A DNA stretch of 64,000 nt from Nigrospora sphaerica (lineage: Eukaryota; Ascomycota; Sordariomycetes; Amphisphaeriales; Apiosporaceae), in NCBI GenBank assembly GCA_018287875.1, contig JAGVVL010000015.1, forward strand, positions 3,038,001-3,102,000, written 5' to 3'. The notes beneath the pieces were generated by a model, which saw only the letters and a list, made by a program, of their open reading frames with translations, was not told where the DNA came from and did not search any database. A program made the position numbers and the translations under genes. Below are positions 12,125-22,840 of the stretch, in pieces. Each line of letters starts with the position of its first letter. Position 1 is the first letter of the stretch.

Positions 12125-14780
12125 AACGCCAGCATGGGCGTGATGAGGTACTGATGAATGCGCAGGACAGGCGGGCTAGGGGCTCCCGAGTTCTTCACTG
12201 TCTGCTGGTCACTTATTGCATAGGCAGGAGCTCATGGCGATATGGGTAATCAGGGGGGCCGGCGAGATGAGTATCGTGGCTCCAGGCATTCATGTGGTTT
12301 GTAAGGCGTTGGCCATTGGTTCGAAGCGAGCATTCGCATGGCGTGGCGTTCAAGGTATGTTAGCAGGGACTGCGTGGGGGTCGGTCTGCCAGCACAGCCC
12401 GCAGTCGGTGACGGATGAGGAACGACTCAAGAGGAGACGGCGAGAGGAAATGACCCGCCAGGCCGCAGGCTTAACTCGTGGCAGGGCACAGATTATCCAG
12501 TAGCGTTGGCTGAATGTACGATGATAGTGGAGGGATCGGCGTAGCTGAGGTCGAATGGAACCGTGCTTCTCTGAAGGAAAGAAACCATGCACATTCATCG
12601 AGTTCGCCGCCGCTGCCCGATTTACCAGGTACCGTTCGCAGGCCTGCTGCGCCCCCGGCGGCGCTCGTGGCCGAAGTTTCTTGTTTTACGGCGGCTTGGC
12701 AGCTAGAGCTAGGGTAGAGACGATCGGCGGGGTTCGGCGTGTGAGATAGCGGTAGCAGCACCCACCACCCGCAGGCCGGGATTCAGTCGGCGTATCAACG
12801 TGTGTCAGGCCTCGCGGACCAACAGTCTCGACGGGAACTACGGCGAGTAAAAGCATGCGCAACTTGGTCCGCAGATCCGGCGAATGTGTTCTTAATGGCT
12901 CGGGACGTTGTGTCATAAGCGCCGAGCTTGGTATAAGCAATGCCACGGCATCTAAGCAAGTAGAGTCGCGCCGGTCCGTTGTCGGTGCCGGGCGCCGTGA
13001 AATGCGCGCCTGAACGGCACGCATCCGGCCTTTGCCTTTTTTTTCTTCCCTCCCCAACGATGTCGAGATGAGTCGGAATCAAGGTGGCAGCCAAGGTGGG
13101 TTGGCGGGGTGGGCGCATTGCGTCATTCATCGCCCTCCCCCCCGGCGGACTTGGGGGAACAGGGACTTTGAGGACCCTGGAAAGCGCCTGAACGGGGCCG
13201 GGATGGCCAAAACGGACTGATAGCAGCAGGGATCTGCCTGCCTCTGCATCAGGACCGGCCTTGTGGTGGGCAAAAGCCGCTCACGCTCGCTGCGCCCCCG
13301 GGCGGGAAGCGCATGGGAAAGGCAAAAGGCTAGGCCATGTTCGTCTGGTGTGTGGCCGTCGTCCCATCCTTTTGGCCTCTCGAGGTGCGGGCGCACGGCC
13401 AGACGCACAGCTCAGCTGGAGGTTGGCTTGGTTTTGCCCGTTCCCGGTGCTGACAGTGACGTCCAGTATTTTGGCTTCCATCCATGCTTATACTAGCTGT
13501 ATGTAATCAAAGTACGATGTACCCAAGTACCTGTACCCATCCGTAGATGCCCAGGCAGGACCAGCGGCCCAGCCTATCAAGCCAGAAACCCATCCATCCA
13601 AATTATCTATCTACCTACCCGGGCAAGCCCCGAGCCGGCGCACACCAACGACATCATCCCCATCGTTCAGCTTTCGTCCTCGCCGGTCGTCGTCTCTTTT
13701 ATTGCGATCCCGTCGTCTGCATACCCTGCGAGTCGTGACTATTGTCGTCTGTCTTACCAACTTTGCTGCTCCGCGTCCCGTAGCCCTCTTTGCACTGCCT
13801 CCTCTTTACTATTTACAAAAGGTTATCTGAGATAGCCCCGGCCCCCCGCCTTCGTAGCGACGGCCCAAGACCATCGGGAGAGGCGGCCTCCTCCTCCTGC
13901 GCCTTCGCCCGCCCACCCCGCTTTCTTTGTGTCGACCTTGCGCCCACGCGTCCGCGGTCGTTGTTGCTGTTGCGCGACCGCTAGCAACGACATACTCGGT
14001 GCCTCGGTGTTCGCTCCACGCCTGTGTCCTGCTCTCGCCCTGATCGCTGCCGACCGTCACGCCCAGCCAGCTTCCCAGGGACGGACAGGCAGACTGTGCC
14101 CAGCCACCCCTACGAACATACGACGTACGTACCACAACTGATAGCATCCTGAGCGAGGTGACCACATGTCTCCCTGAACTCTGCGTCGGTGCTTCTCTCG
14201 TTCCACATCGGCAATTTGGGGGCCCGATCTTGAGCCTACCACGTCGATAGATCGGCCCTAACCTGCTCAAGTGAGACAAGGCCACCTCGGATTGCCGCTT
14301 TCCTCCCTACCCGCTCGCAGGGCAGGTAGGTGCCGTGTGTAACCGTACAAGTCCTGTGGGACAGTACAGTACATGCCCCAGTCGTCGTCTGGCTGCGCAC
14401 ATGTGCGGGGGGCGCAACGAGGCACCGTCAGAGGCAGAAGCAGTTTGCGCTGAGCAGGGATGGGGGGGACTTGCCTTGCTTGTACCTACATACCTACCTA
14501 TGGCGTGGAATGCCGCCCAGCGCTTTGGGCAGCGAAACACATGCCAATAGCTGTATGCTCCGGGTTCCGGGCCCCGGACTATGGGGAGACGGGCAGAGAG
14601 GCGGATGGTGGCTGCCCGGATTGATGTGCCGTGCTGCTTGCAGGCTGTGTCGCCGTGAAATGACGTGAAGCTAACGGTGAGCCTAAGCAGCCATAACCCA
14701 GAGCAGTTGCGTCAACACCTCGCTGGCGCATTCCAACGAGCGACACTATCAGTCATCTGCGCCATCATTCATCCGTCCCC
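12125..14780. other. Long intergenic region, nothing recognised
   Basis: About 2.65 kb without a recognisable gene. Open frames such as 12686-13057 (minus), 13261-13506 (plus) and 13809-14285 (minus) overlap one another on both strands and look like chance frames in GC-rich DNA. TACCTA-type words recur at 13500-13620 and 14484-14502. The 1 kb before 14781 is pyrimidine-rich and presumably holds the promoter and a long 5' leader of the Slm1-like gene. Confidence 0.45.
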
Positions 14781-17700
14781 ATGGCCACCAGGGCCCCTCC
14801 TCCACCTGCCCAGCAGCAGCAGCATCAGCATCAGAAGCATCAGCAGCAGTACCAGTACCAGCACCAGCCAGTCCAGCAATATCCGCAATCACCGGCTGCT
14901 GCGTCTTACGTCAATGCCGCCCCGGGTATGAACCCAGCCGCTGCCCGCGCTGCCCACCTGCATCCGAGGTACGCTCTGCCCTGCTAACCTCGACTGCCCA
15001 CCTCCCTGCTTCCCCTCAGTGCCTTTTCGGGCCCAGCCCAGCCCAGTCTCCAACCTCCAGGTCTCTCTGTACAGAACTTAAACACACATCCCCTCGAGTG
15101 GTTCCGGTTGCTAACCCAACCCGCGCGTGATAACAGTGGGCACGCAGGCGACGGCGTGCGAAACCCGAGCGACTCATACTTCCCATCGCATGCCCACCAG
15201 CCGCACCCCCTTCCGCATGCGGTTGTAGCCAATCAGGACGAAACCGCCTCCAACACCATCGCCAACGCTCAGCTGGGCTCCCCCTACTCCGAGAACATCA
15301 TCCGCCAGCCCAAATTCACCGAGGAGTGGGATGCAAGCGTTAGAGGCAGCTCACTTATCGACGTCCCCTTCGCATCACGCGCCGCCATGCAGCGCTCCAA
15401 CTCGGCCGCCTCGCACCGCGACGGCGTGAGCGTAGGCGGTGGTGATGATGCCACTACCGGCACCGGCGTCTCGCTGTCGCGGGGCAACACGCTGAAGAAA
15501 AAGGGCTCCCTGCGACGGGGCGGTAGCTTGAAGCGAAGCGGCAGCCGCCGTAGCATGAAGGCTGGCAGCGTGCGCAGCCTAGCTCTACAGAGCTCCCACG
15601 ACAGTGAAGAGATGATGAGCGCCTTTTACTGCCCCGTGCCAACGGCAGGCAATCCCACCGAGGCCCTCGCCAACCGCTTCCAGGCATGGCGCAAGATCTT
15701 GAAAGACCTCATCACATACTTTCGTGAAATCCAGTCGCACTACGAGCACAAGTCCAAGTCCCTGGTAAAACTTGCCAATGTTGTCAACAACACATCCACG
15801 CCTCCGGGCTTCCTCGCCTCGGGCGGGCTGGATGACGCGCTCCAGATTCTTCGAGATTACCACAAGCTGGCCATCGTGGAGGCTAACAAGGCGAAGGAAA
15901 TCGAAGAAGATGTCATCCTAGCCCTCACCGGGCTTCGGAGCGATCTGAACCAGAAGATGAAAGAGATCAAGAGCTTATCGGGAGACTTTAAGAACTCGGT
16001 AGAAAAGGAGATGGAGAACACGAGAAGGGCCGTCAACGCCCTGCAGGAGTGCTTGGGGCAGACGGACCTCGACGCCTCCCTGACGACGGGCAAGCAAGAC
16101 CCCTATTTGCTGCGGCTCGCAGTGGACCGCCAGGTCGAGCGCCAACTGGACGAGGAGAATTACCTCCACCAGGCCTACCTGAACCTCGAATCTTCGGGCC
16201 GCGAGCTCGAGTCGATTGTGGTGGGCGAGATACAGAAATCGTACAATGCCTATGCCGGGATCCTCAAGCGCGAAGCGGATGCGGCCTACGGCGCCATAGA
16301 GGAGCTACGAGTCGGTCCCGTCGCCATGCCCAAGGCGCATGAGTGGAATGCGTTCATCCGCCGGGACAATCAGTTTGTTGATCCGGACATGCCCATGCGC
16401 GCTCCCGAGCGCATTTACTATCCCGGGCGCGACCACTACGCGTCGCAGGAGATCCGGGCCGGCTTGCTCGAGCGCAAGAGCAAATACTTGAAGAGCTACA
16501 CGGCGGGCTGGTAAGTTCGATCCTCTCCCCGGTGGGGGGTCACGGCACTGACTGCGCGCCAGGTATGTGTTGTCGCCGACGCATTTGCACGAATTCAAGT
16601 CGGCCGATAAGACGGGCCAGCCGGCCATGAGCTTGTTTCTGCCGGAGCAGAAGCTGGGCTCGCATTCGGTGGAAGGCGGTTCCTCGAACAAGTTCGTTCT
16701 CAAGGGCCGGCAGACAGGCGCCATGCACCGCGGACACACATGGGTGTTCCGTGCCGAAAGCCACGACACCATGATAGCGTGGTACGAGGACATCAAGGCT
16801 TTGACGGAGAAGACGCCGGAGGAGCGCAGCACCTTCGTCAAGGGCCACTCGCGCACGCTGTCACGCTCGTCGCAGAGGTCCGTTTCTAGCGACGGCATGG
16901 TCGATGACGAGGACGAGGAGCCCTTTGTGTCAAACGAGCACGCGGCGGCCGTGGTGACACCGCCCGGCACGCGGCACGACTCCATCTCCAACCGGCCTCA
17001 GGTGCGTAATGGCCGACAGGCCAGCCCTGCCCGCGCATCCCCGCCCCAGCACTGACCGACATGCATCATGTAGCCCGGCGGCCGCTTTCCGAGCGACTTG
17101 CAGGTCAACGCAGAGAGGGGCTTGCAGGTGGTGCGCTCGCCCAGCAGCGCGAGCTCGGGGTTTGTGAACAACGAGTATGCTTTGCAAGGTGCCTACGCCA
17201 ATGGCCACATTGCTAATAACGACGAAGCCATGGCGCCGGCGGCTAATGCCCTGCCCGTTATGCACGACGGGGATGGTCACCACGCGGGCGGCCCGGGCCT
17301 GCAGGTGGCCGGGCGCGGTTATGGCGACACGCAAAGCCTGAACATGGACACGGCCCCGAGCCATGCGGCCATGATTCATCGCGACGCCCAGGCCGAGGGC
17401 GTAAACCCGTACAGCGGGGCGCCTGGCGTCCCTCAACAGGATTATGCATATCGGCCTTCGCACCCGCTCGCGATGGTAGCGGCGGACTCGATGCGCGACG
17501 CACCGATGCAACAGCATCCGGGGGGCCAAGATGGGGGGACGGGGCCCATGGGTGTTTACGATGGCAGCGAACAGCCTGCCTATGCTTCGGCGGGGGCCGG
17601 CCCGCCGCCCGCCCCTACGGGCTACCCAGGAGGCACCGGAGTCGCAAAGCGTCCGGCAAACGGCGCCCCCGTACAGGGACCGCCAGCCAACGGTCGCCCG

Positions 17701-17805
17701 GGATTTCAGGGGCGAACAGATAGTACACCACACATCCCTGGAGAATACCCAAGGTATTCAATGGCCAGCACCTCGATAGCGAGCACCCAATCGGGTGCAT
17801 TTTAG
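14781..17805 (+). CDS. SLM1: Slm1/Slm2-type F-BAR and PH domain protein
   Basis: Slm1/2 are effectors of phosphatidylinositol 4,5-bisphosphate and TORC2 at eisosomes, linking membrane stress to sphingolipid synthesis and actin. Four exons are inferred: 14781-14968, 15137-16510, 16563-17001 and 17074-17805; all phases agree and give 910 residues. Order of parts: a Gln/His-rich N-terminus (residues 10-40); a basic Ser-rich linker (about 150-220) with several RRGGSLKRSGS-type phosphorylation-like sites; the F-BAR-like helical region (about 238-478, NRFQAWRKILKDLITYFREI); the PH domain (about 505-605) ending HTWVFRAESHDTMIAWYEDI; and a disordered Gly/Pro/Ala tail. The first intron is the least certain, since several AG acceptors precede 15137; AG at 15135-15136 keeps phase. 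Yeast Slm1 is 686 residues, so the excess is mostly tail. Confidence 0.85.
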
Positions 17806-19895
17806 ACGGGAACGCGGAACTGGAATTGGTTGCAAGGGCCGCAGGCGGCCACGACGGCAGGGGTCACGGAGCAGCTCGGGTTTGTTGGCTGGTCCCATGG
17901 GGAAGGCGGCGACACGTGGTTCATCGATATATACCTTATGCTTTATGCTTAACGCGAATTGATTTCCGTCTTTTTTTTCCCTCCATTTCTTTTCTACTGC
18001 TAGCGGCGAGCGGCACTTGTTTGTGGGTGCCCTTTCCCGTGGTTTTTCGTCTTTCCGGCGGGCGTGATCTGCACGGCCAGATTCCCTCCTTCCTTTTCTC
18101 ACTAGCGCAACCGGAGCCGTGTTTGGGTGGGAGGATTCGGGGCACAGCGGTCCTAGATGGAGTTTGCGCAGATTGCCTCATTCGGGCTTGTTCACGGAGA
18201 AGGCCTGCGCTCGTTTGTAGAAGTGGGTAAAACAAGCTGGGCAAGTTGTGAGGGTGGTGTGGCGGCAGCGTTTCTGATAGGGATGGACGGATGGATGGCA
18301 CCAGGTCGACAAGGCGGTGGGCACAGCGGGTGTCACAATGCGGCGGCGTACCGCGTAGGACGGATTGCTGAACCCTCGCCCGTAGGCCGAGGTGAGAAGG
18401 GCAGGTGGGACAAAAAGAGGAGGGAGGTGGTCGTATCTCGGGCTGTTGAAGGTATTCGGGGCCCGCTACAGCTGGTCTGACCACTGGGACCACGCGATAT
18501 GGTAGTGCCTGTAGTCGCGAGGACAGGGTCGGTTTTACAGCCAAAAGTACGAAGCGCAAGTGGCGCGCGCGGACACGGGCAACAACCACATCAGCATGGG
18601 CGAGGATGATGGCGGGCCTGCAGTCAGAGCAAGAATCCTGTTGCCGGTTTCGATGCGGAAAGGCCGAGGTTGGAAGAGGGTGAGCCTGGGAACGTCTTGG
18701 TTCCCTGTATTGGGGCTGTGTGGGCCTTTGGATAGTAGAAGACCTAGCAAGTCCACTAGCAAGGTGTATGTATACTGTGAGACAGGCAACCATTCGTTAC
18801 TTGGACCCAATGAGCGAAGGTCATGAAAGTCATGTACACATCCATGCTATGGATGACAGGCGCTATGGGCATGGGGCTCCTTGCATTTAGCGATCTCGAG
18901 GGCGCCCGTGGTCCGAAATGGCAGTGGTCACTAGAAGGCGGCACGTCGGCGCCTCCAGTTTTTTTTTTTTTTTCGTGGTTTTTTTTCCATGGCAGATCAG
19001 CTCGGGGATCCGTGCAGTCATGACCGAGCTTTCCTTGCGCCCTAGGTACATTGAGTTGGAAGATGCAGTGGGCGCGGCCAGGGTGAGGGCATCATCTCAA
19101 CTAACGCGTCCTTTGGTGTAGCTCCCTCACGAAAGCCAATGTTACGGGCCAATCCATCCGTCTACACATGCAAAGGGAAAGAAAGTCGTACTTTCCCCCC
19201 AACGAGACGGCTGTCGACCCAGCGGGGCACGGCACTGGGTTGCTATTATAAATTCTACTCTTTCTTTTCCTTTCTTTCCCTCTTTCCCGGCGGCTTATGG
19301 TGGACTGGAGGGGGGCAGGGATAGTTGGCCCTCCGGTTAGCCGTAGTTCACGATGCCGGTCTCCCGTCTTGGCAGGGGCCGGCTCGCACGGCAGGCAGAA
19401 AGGCGGAAGTGCCCAAAGAGCAGAGAGGCCCGCACCGGATACGATAACCGAACAGAGAGGCCACGGCCAAGCGCCGTCATCCGTCGCCTGACACACACTG
19501 ACACGTCCACGGCCGCTGGAGGGGGGCGATCAATAGCACTTCTTTCCTTAAGCATAGACGCATGCAAGACTGAGCCGTACCCTACGCAGAGGGGGCAGCT
19601 GCTATTTAACTGACCCCTCGCGCCGGCACCCAGTTCAGCACAGTTGAGCCAGCCCAGCCAGGCTCGTCGTTTCTCTGTCCAACTGCCGGGGCCCTTGCAG
19701 CACCGCATCACCGGCACTATCGATATCAGTACCATCGCCACCGTCGTCGTCGCCGCCGGCAGCAGCAGCAGCAGCAGCGCCACAGGCAGCACCATCAGCA
19801 GCCGTGGCCACACCTGCCCGGGTCAGCCTCGGCGCCCCACGCAACTCGGGCACGCACACTATGCTCGGGTCGTCGACACTCGCGTGCGTCCCAAC
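17806..19895. other. Intergenic, 3' region of SLM1-like and promoter of GPI protein gene
   Basis: No gene is called. A minus-strand frame at 17936-18793 is long (285 codons) but Pro/Arg/Ser-rich and featureless. A T run lies at 18959-18973. CAG/GCA triplets at about 19760-19800 lie just upstream of the GPI protein start; the frame is open there but has no ATG. Confidence 0.45.
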
Positions 19896-20885
19896 ATGCT
19901 GCCCTGGGTCCCTGTCGGAGCCTCCTCGTCGGGCCGCCATGTGGCCCGTTTCGGCGCCTACGTCGTCGTCGTCGCAATGCTCCTGGCGGCTGTGAGCGCC
20001 CAGGTCGAGCGCAACGTCACGTACGACGAACCCCGGCGCCTATCGGCCCACCTCGTCTTCCCCCGGAACAGTACCTACCGGGCGGCCTACCCCTTCCCCA
20101 TCGTCTTCGCCCTCGCCAACCCGGCTGCTTTCTGGCCCTTCGACTTCCAGTTCCGCTGGCGGCTCGAGGCCTGGGACCCCCAGCAGAACCGCACGCGCAT
20201 CACGACGGGCGGCTTTGAGGGCCTCGTTCACCACCAGGCCGCCCGGGATGCCCCCGGCGCCGCGCCGCCCGACCCGCTACTCGTCATCAACTCGACGGGC
20301 ATCCTGGCCGGCCTGTCGGGCACACACGCCACCCTGCGCTGGACCATGGGCTACTCGCGCAACTGCAGCGCCACCCTGCCCATCACGCGCGACGACAGCC
20401 GGGGCCTGGGCGCCGCCGGCGTCTTCACCTCGGGGTCCGTTGGCTTCCGCCTCGACGACGCCGAGCCGCTTCTTGACGTGGCCCGCGCTGGCCTGCCGTG
20501 CGCCGCCCAGCGCCTCGCCGTCTTTCGCGTCGACGGCGAGCTCGACCTCGGCAGCCCGTACTCGCGCGTCGGCCGCTGCCCCGTCGTCGCCCTCGAAGCC
20601 GGCGCCGCCCCGCCCGCTCCCGCCGACGGCGACGCCGCCTGCGACCCCAGCCCCTTAGCCGGCGACGACGACGCTCTGCGCCGCCGCGTGAGCGACTACG
20701 TCGCCGCCTCCGTCTTCGGCAGCGACCGCTGCGCCCGCGCCGGCGGCACCATCCGGTGGCCCGACGCCAACGCCACCACCTGGGAGGGCCTGTGCAAGTC
20801 GGCCGCCCCCGCCCCCGCCGTCAACACGCCGCGGGCCTGGGCTGTCGTCATCGCCTGTCTTGGAGTCTTGGTGTCTTGGTATTGA
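19896..20885 (+). CDS. GPI-anchored secreted protein, DUF7136-like
   Basis: This 329-residue protein has no known biochemical function. An N-terminal hydrophobic segment (YVVVVAMLLAAVSA, residues 22-35) ends in a good signal-peptidase site before QVERN. The mature part starts with a RRLSAHLVFPRNSTY motif followed by FPIVFALANPAAFWPFDF, which I recall as the opening of the fungal DUF7136 family. Several N-x-S/T sites are present (NVT, NST, NRT, NCS, NAT), as are cysteines that could pair (CAAQR, GRCPV, ACDPS, DRCARAG, LCKS). The C-terminus (TPRAWAVVIACLGVLVSWY) is hydrophobic after a small-residue stretch, as in GPI signals. The open frame extends upstream to 19644 but without an ATG; the ATG at 19896 directly precedes the signal peptide. 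It is probably a cell-wall or plasma-membrane surface protein. Codons are extremely GC-rich. Confidence 0.7.
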   Translation: MLPWVPVGASSSGRHVARFGAYVVVVAMLLAAVSAQVERNVTYDEPRRLSAHLVFPRNSTYRAAYPFPIVFALANPAAFWPFDFQFRWRLEAWDPQQNRTRITTGGFEGLVHHQAARDAPGAAPPDPLLVINSTGILAGLSGTHATLRWTMGYSRNCSATLPITRDDSRGLGAAGVFTSGSVGFRLDDAEPLLDVARAGLPCAAQRLAVFRVDGELDLGSPYSRVGRCPVVALEAGAAPPAPADGDAACDPSPLAGDDDALRRRVSDYVAASVFGSDRCARAGGTIRWPDANATTWEGLCKSAAPAPAVNTPRAWAVVIACLGVLVSWY

Positions 20886-21353
20886 ACCGACCACGCCGGC
20901 TTGGGGCCAACCGAAGTCTGTCGCGTCGCTGGCGTGTGCTCTGCTTCCTGGGCCCGTGGCCGCTGAATGCCGCGGCGGGACCGGGTCGAGGCAACACGGG
21001 ACATGACCTATTTGGGCTCAAGCCGGGGCGCGCGTTCTTCATGCTAAGCCGGGCCTGTGTCTCGCGACCCGGGCCAATAGGATCTACCCCTCCGCTCCTG
21101 GATGGACCCCTGGGAACCAAGGAACAAACCCCTTCCTACTGCTAAAACTGTTTATCGTCATGATACCCTCGCCCGCCATTGCTCATGCCCGCCTGGTCTC
21201 ACCCCAGCGGCGCGCAATCGACCAGCCAACTCGAGCCTACCGAGGCTGTTTTCCGTGCTAGGCGGTTCCGTTGTCGCCACTCATCTGCCACTCATTCGCC
21301 AGGAACCTTTTTGGGGGGTTTCGTACTTGGCTGCTTTATGTACATACACGCAT

Positions 21354-21380
21354 GCGCGCGCGCGCGCACACACATACATA
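21354..21380. repeat. (GC)n followed by (CA)n microsatellite
   Basis: A run of alternating G and C (21354-21367) passes into CA and CATA dinucleotides. Alternating purine-pyrimidine sequence of this kind can adopt Z-DNA. Confidence 0.8.
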
Positions 21381-22326
21381 CACGTGCCCACGAGTTTGAA
21401 CCACTCGATACCCAACACCTTCTCAGAACATCCCCGCTCGCCGGCCAGGGCCCAACTGTGCGGCCGCGCCCGAAACCAAGGCCCCCAAAGAACCGGACCG
21501 GACCCATAGGAGAGACGGGCGATTGAAAGCCGGAGGGAAGAGACGACCACGGGCGCAGGCGCGAGGATTGGCACTCCCCCGTTGGACAGACAAGGGCCAG
21601 GAAGTACCTCGCGGGAGGTACGGGGCCCAGGCGTCGCACCGTAGAGGTACCCTATTTACAGTATGTTTATTCGTTTCGCGCAGCGAGAATCGCACACAGT
21701 CACACCTCCAACTCCATGTCGATGCGATCGACAACCGCCCTGGTTTCGTGTCCAGCGCCCAACACCGCGGGGCACGAAGTGACGGTGCCGTCGGGTCGTC
21801 CCGCCCGGCAGACGGAAAGGATTTGTGCCCCACGGTCTCGGCCGAGACACAAGACGACCGACCAGAGGGGGGGCAAGTCAGCGATCTCGTTTCCCTATAC
21901 CCCTGTCCGGTTTGGTCGGGGAAGCCTTGTCCCCAAATGGTGACCAGCCGGGGTGGGGAAGGGCAAAAACCGAATAAGAACACGTTCGCTCGCACGCACG
22001 CACATACGCAAAAACACGCACACATACATGCAACCACGGAGGGAAAAACAAGCAGATTCATGGATTTCACTTTGACCAAGGCCCCCGTCGGAGGAGCCCT
22101 TTGCCCTTCTTTCTAATTCATCACGTCGTATCCGTCTGCCCTCATTTCGTGGACGTTGCGTCTCCCCACAAGGGCGGCCCCAGAGGCAGATTGCTCTGTA
22201 CACTCGCCTTCTTCTGCCTATGTTTCTTTTTGGTGGCCGTGCATGGGACCTTATAGAAGCGGAGAAAAAGGAGACGACACGCTAGGGAAGAAACAGACGT
22301 GTCACAAGCGACAACGTCTTTCTCCA

Positions 22327-22341
22327 CCCCCCCCCCCCCCC
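22327..22341. repeat. Poly(C) tract, 15 bases
   Basis: Fifteen uninterrupted C bases follow TCTCCA. The length is prone to sequencing error and strain variation. Confidence 0.85.
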
Positions 22342-22553
22342 GCCAAAAAGAGGTCCGGAGCCTCATGCAAAAACCAACAAGAATTAGGGAATAGGAAAAA
22401 AGAGAAAAGCCGTCCTGTATCACCGAGTGCCTTTTTGCGTCCGAAGGGACGGGATAAACCTGCCGGTGAAAGGGCCTGCCGTGCGTACTTCCAATGGTGA
22501 GAAAAAGGCGACACGGGGCGTGGGACAATCGTGGTTCGTGGTGCTCGTGATAA

Positions 22554-22618
22554 GATGATGTTGATGATAATGATGATGTCGATGATGGTGATGATGGCGA
22601 TGACGGCGATGGATGAGA
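22554..22618. repeat. Imperfect GAT trinucleotide repeat
   Basis: GATGAT units are interspersed with GTT, AAT, GGT and GGC triplets over about 65 bases. The tract lies about 220 bases beyond the stop codon of the minus-strand VOC protein gene, so possibly in its 3' untranslated region. Confidence 0.75.
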
Positions 22619-22840
22619 TATACGCCTTTATCTTGCCCCTTTCCCAAACAGAGTGCCCAAACCCATAAAATATACCTTCCTCCCGGTCCCGATCATGAGA
22701 AAGATGCCATTTGCCCAGAGAACGTGTCGTAAAGGCCCTCCAACCCGGATATAATAGATGACGGTAATGTAATGATGACGATTGTAGTGACGATGATATC
22801 GATGATAGGGGAAGGGCGGGGAATTGGGGGGGCAGACGGA

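Larger units (their letters stand above)
20886..22840. other. Intergenic with simple repeats
   Basis: This 2 kb lies between the GPI protein gene and the 3' end of the minus-strand VOC protein gene. It holds a (GC)n-(CA)n tract near 21354-21380, a CACA/CGCA-rich stretch near 21985-22030, a 15-base C run (22327-22341) and GAT triplets (22554-22618). Open frames here arise from these repeats. No gene is recognised. Confidence 0.5.

Noticed and set aside
17936..18793. Minus-strand open frame of 285 codons starting with ATG
   Set aside because: Composition is Pro/Arg/Ser-rich without conserved motifs, it overlaps the likely 3' untranslated region of the SLM1-like gene, and GC-rich DNA makes such frames common.
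19644..19895. Upstream extension of the GPI protein frame
   Set aside because: It contains no ATG, and the signal peptide directly follows the ATG at 19896.
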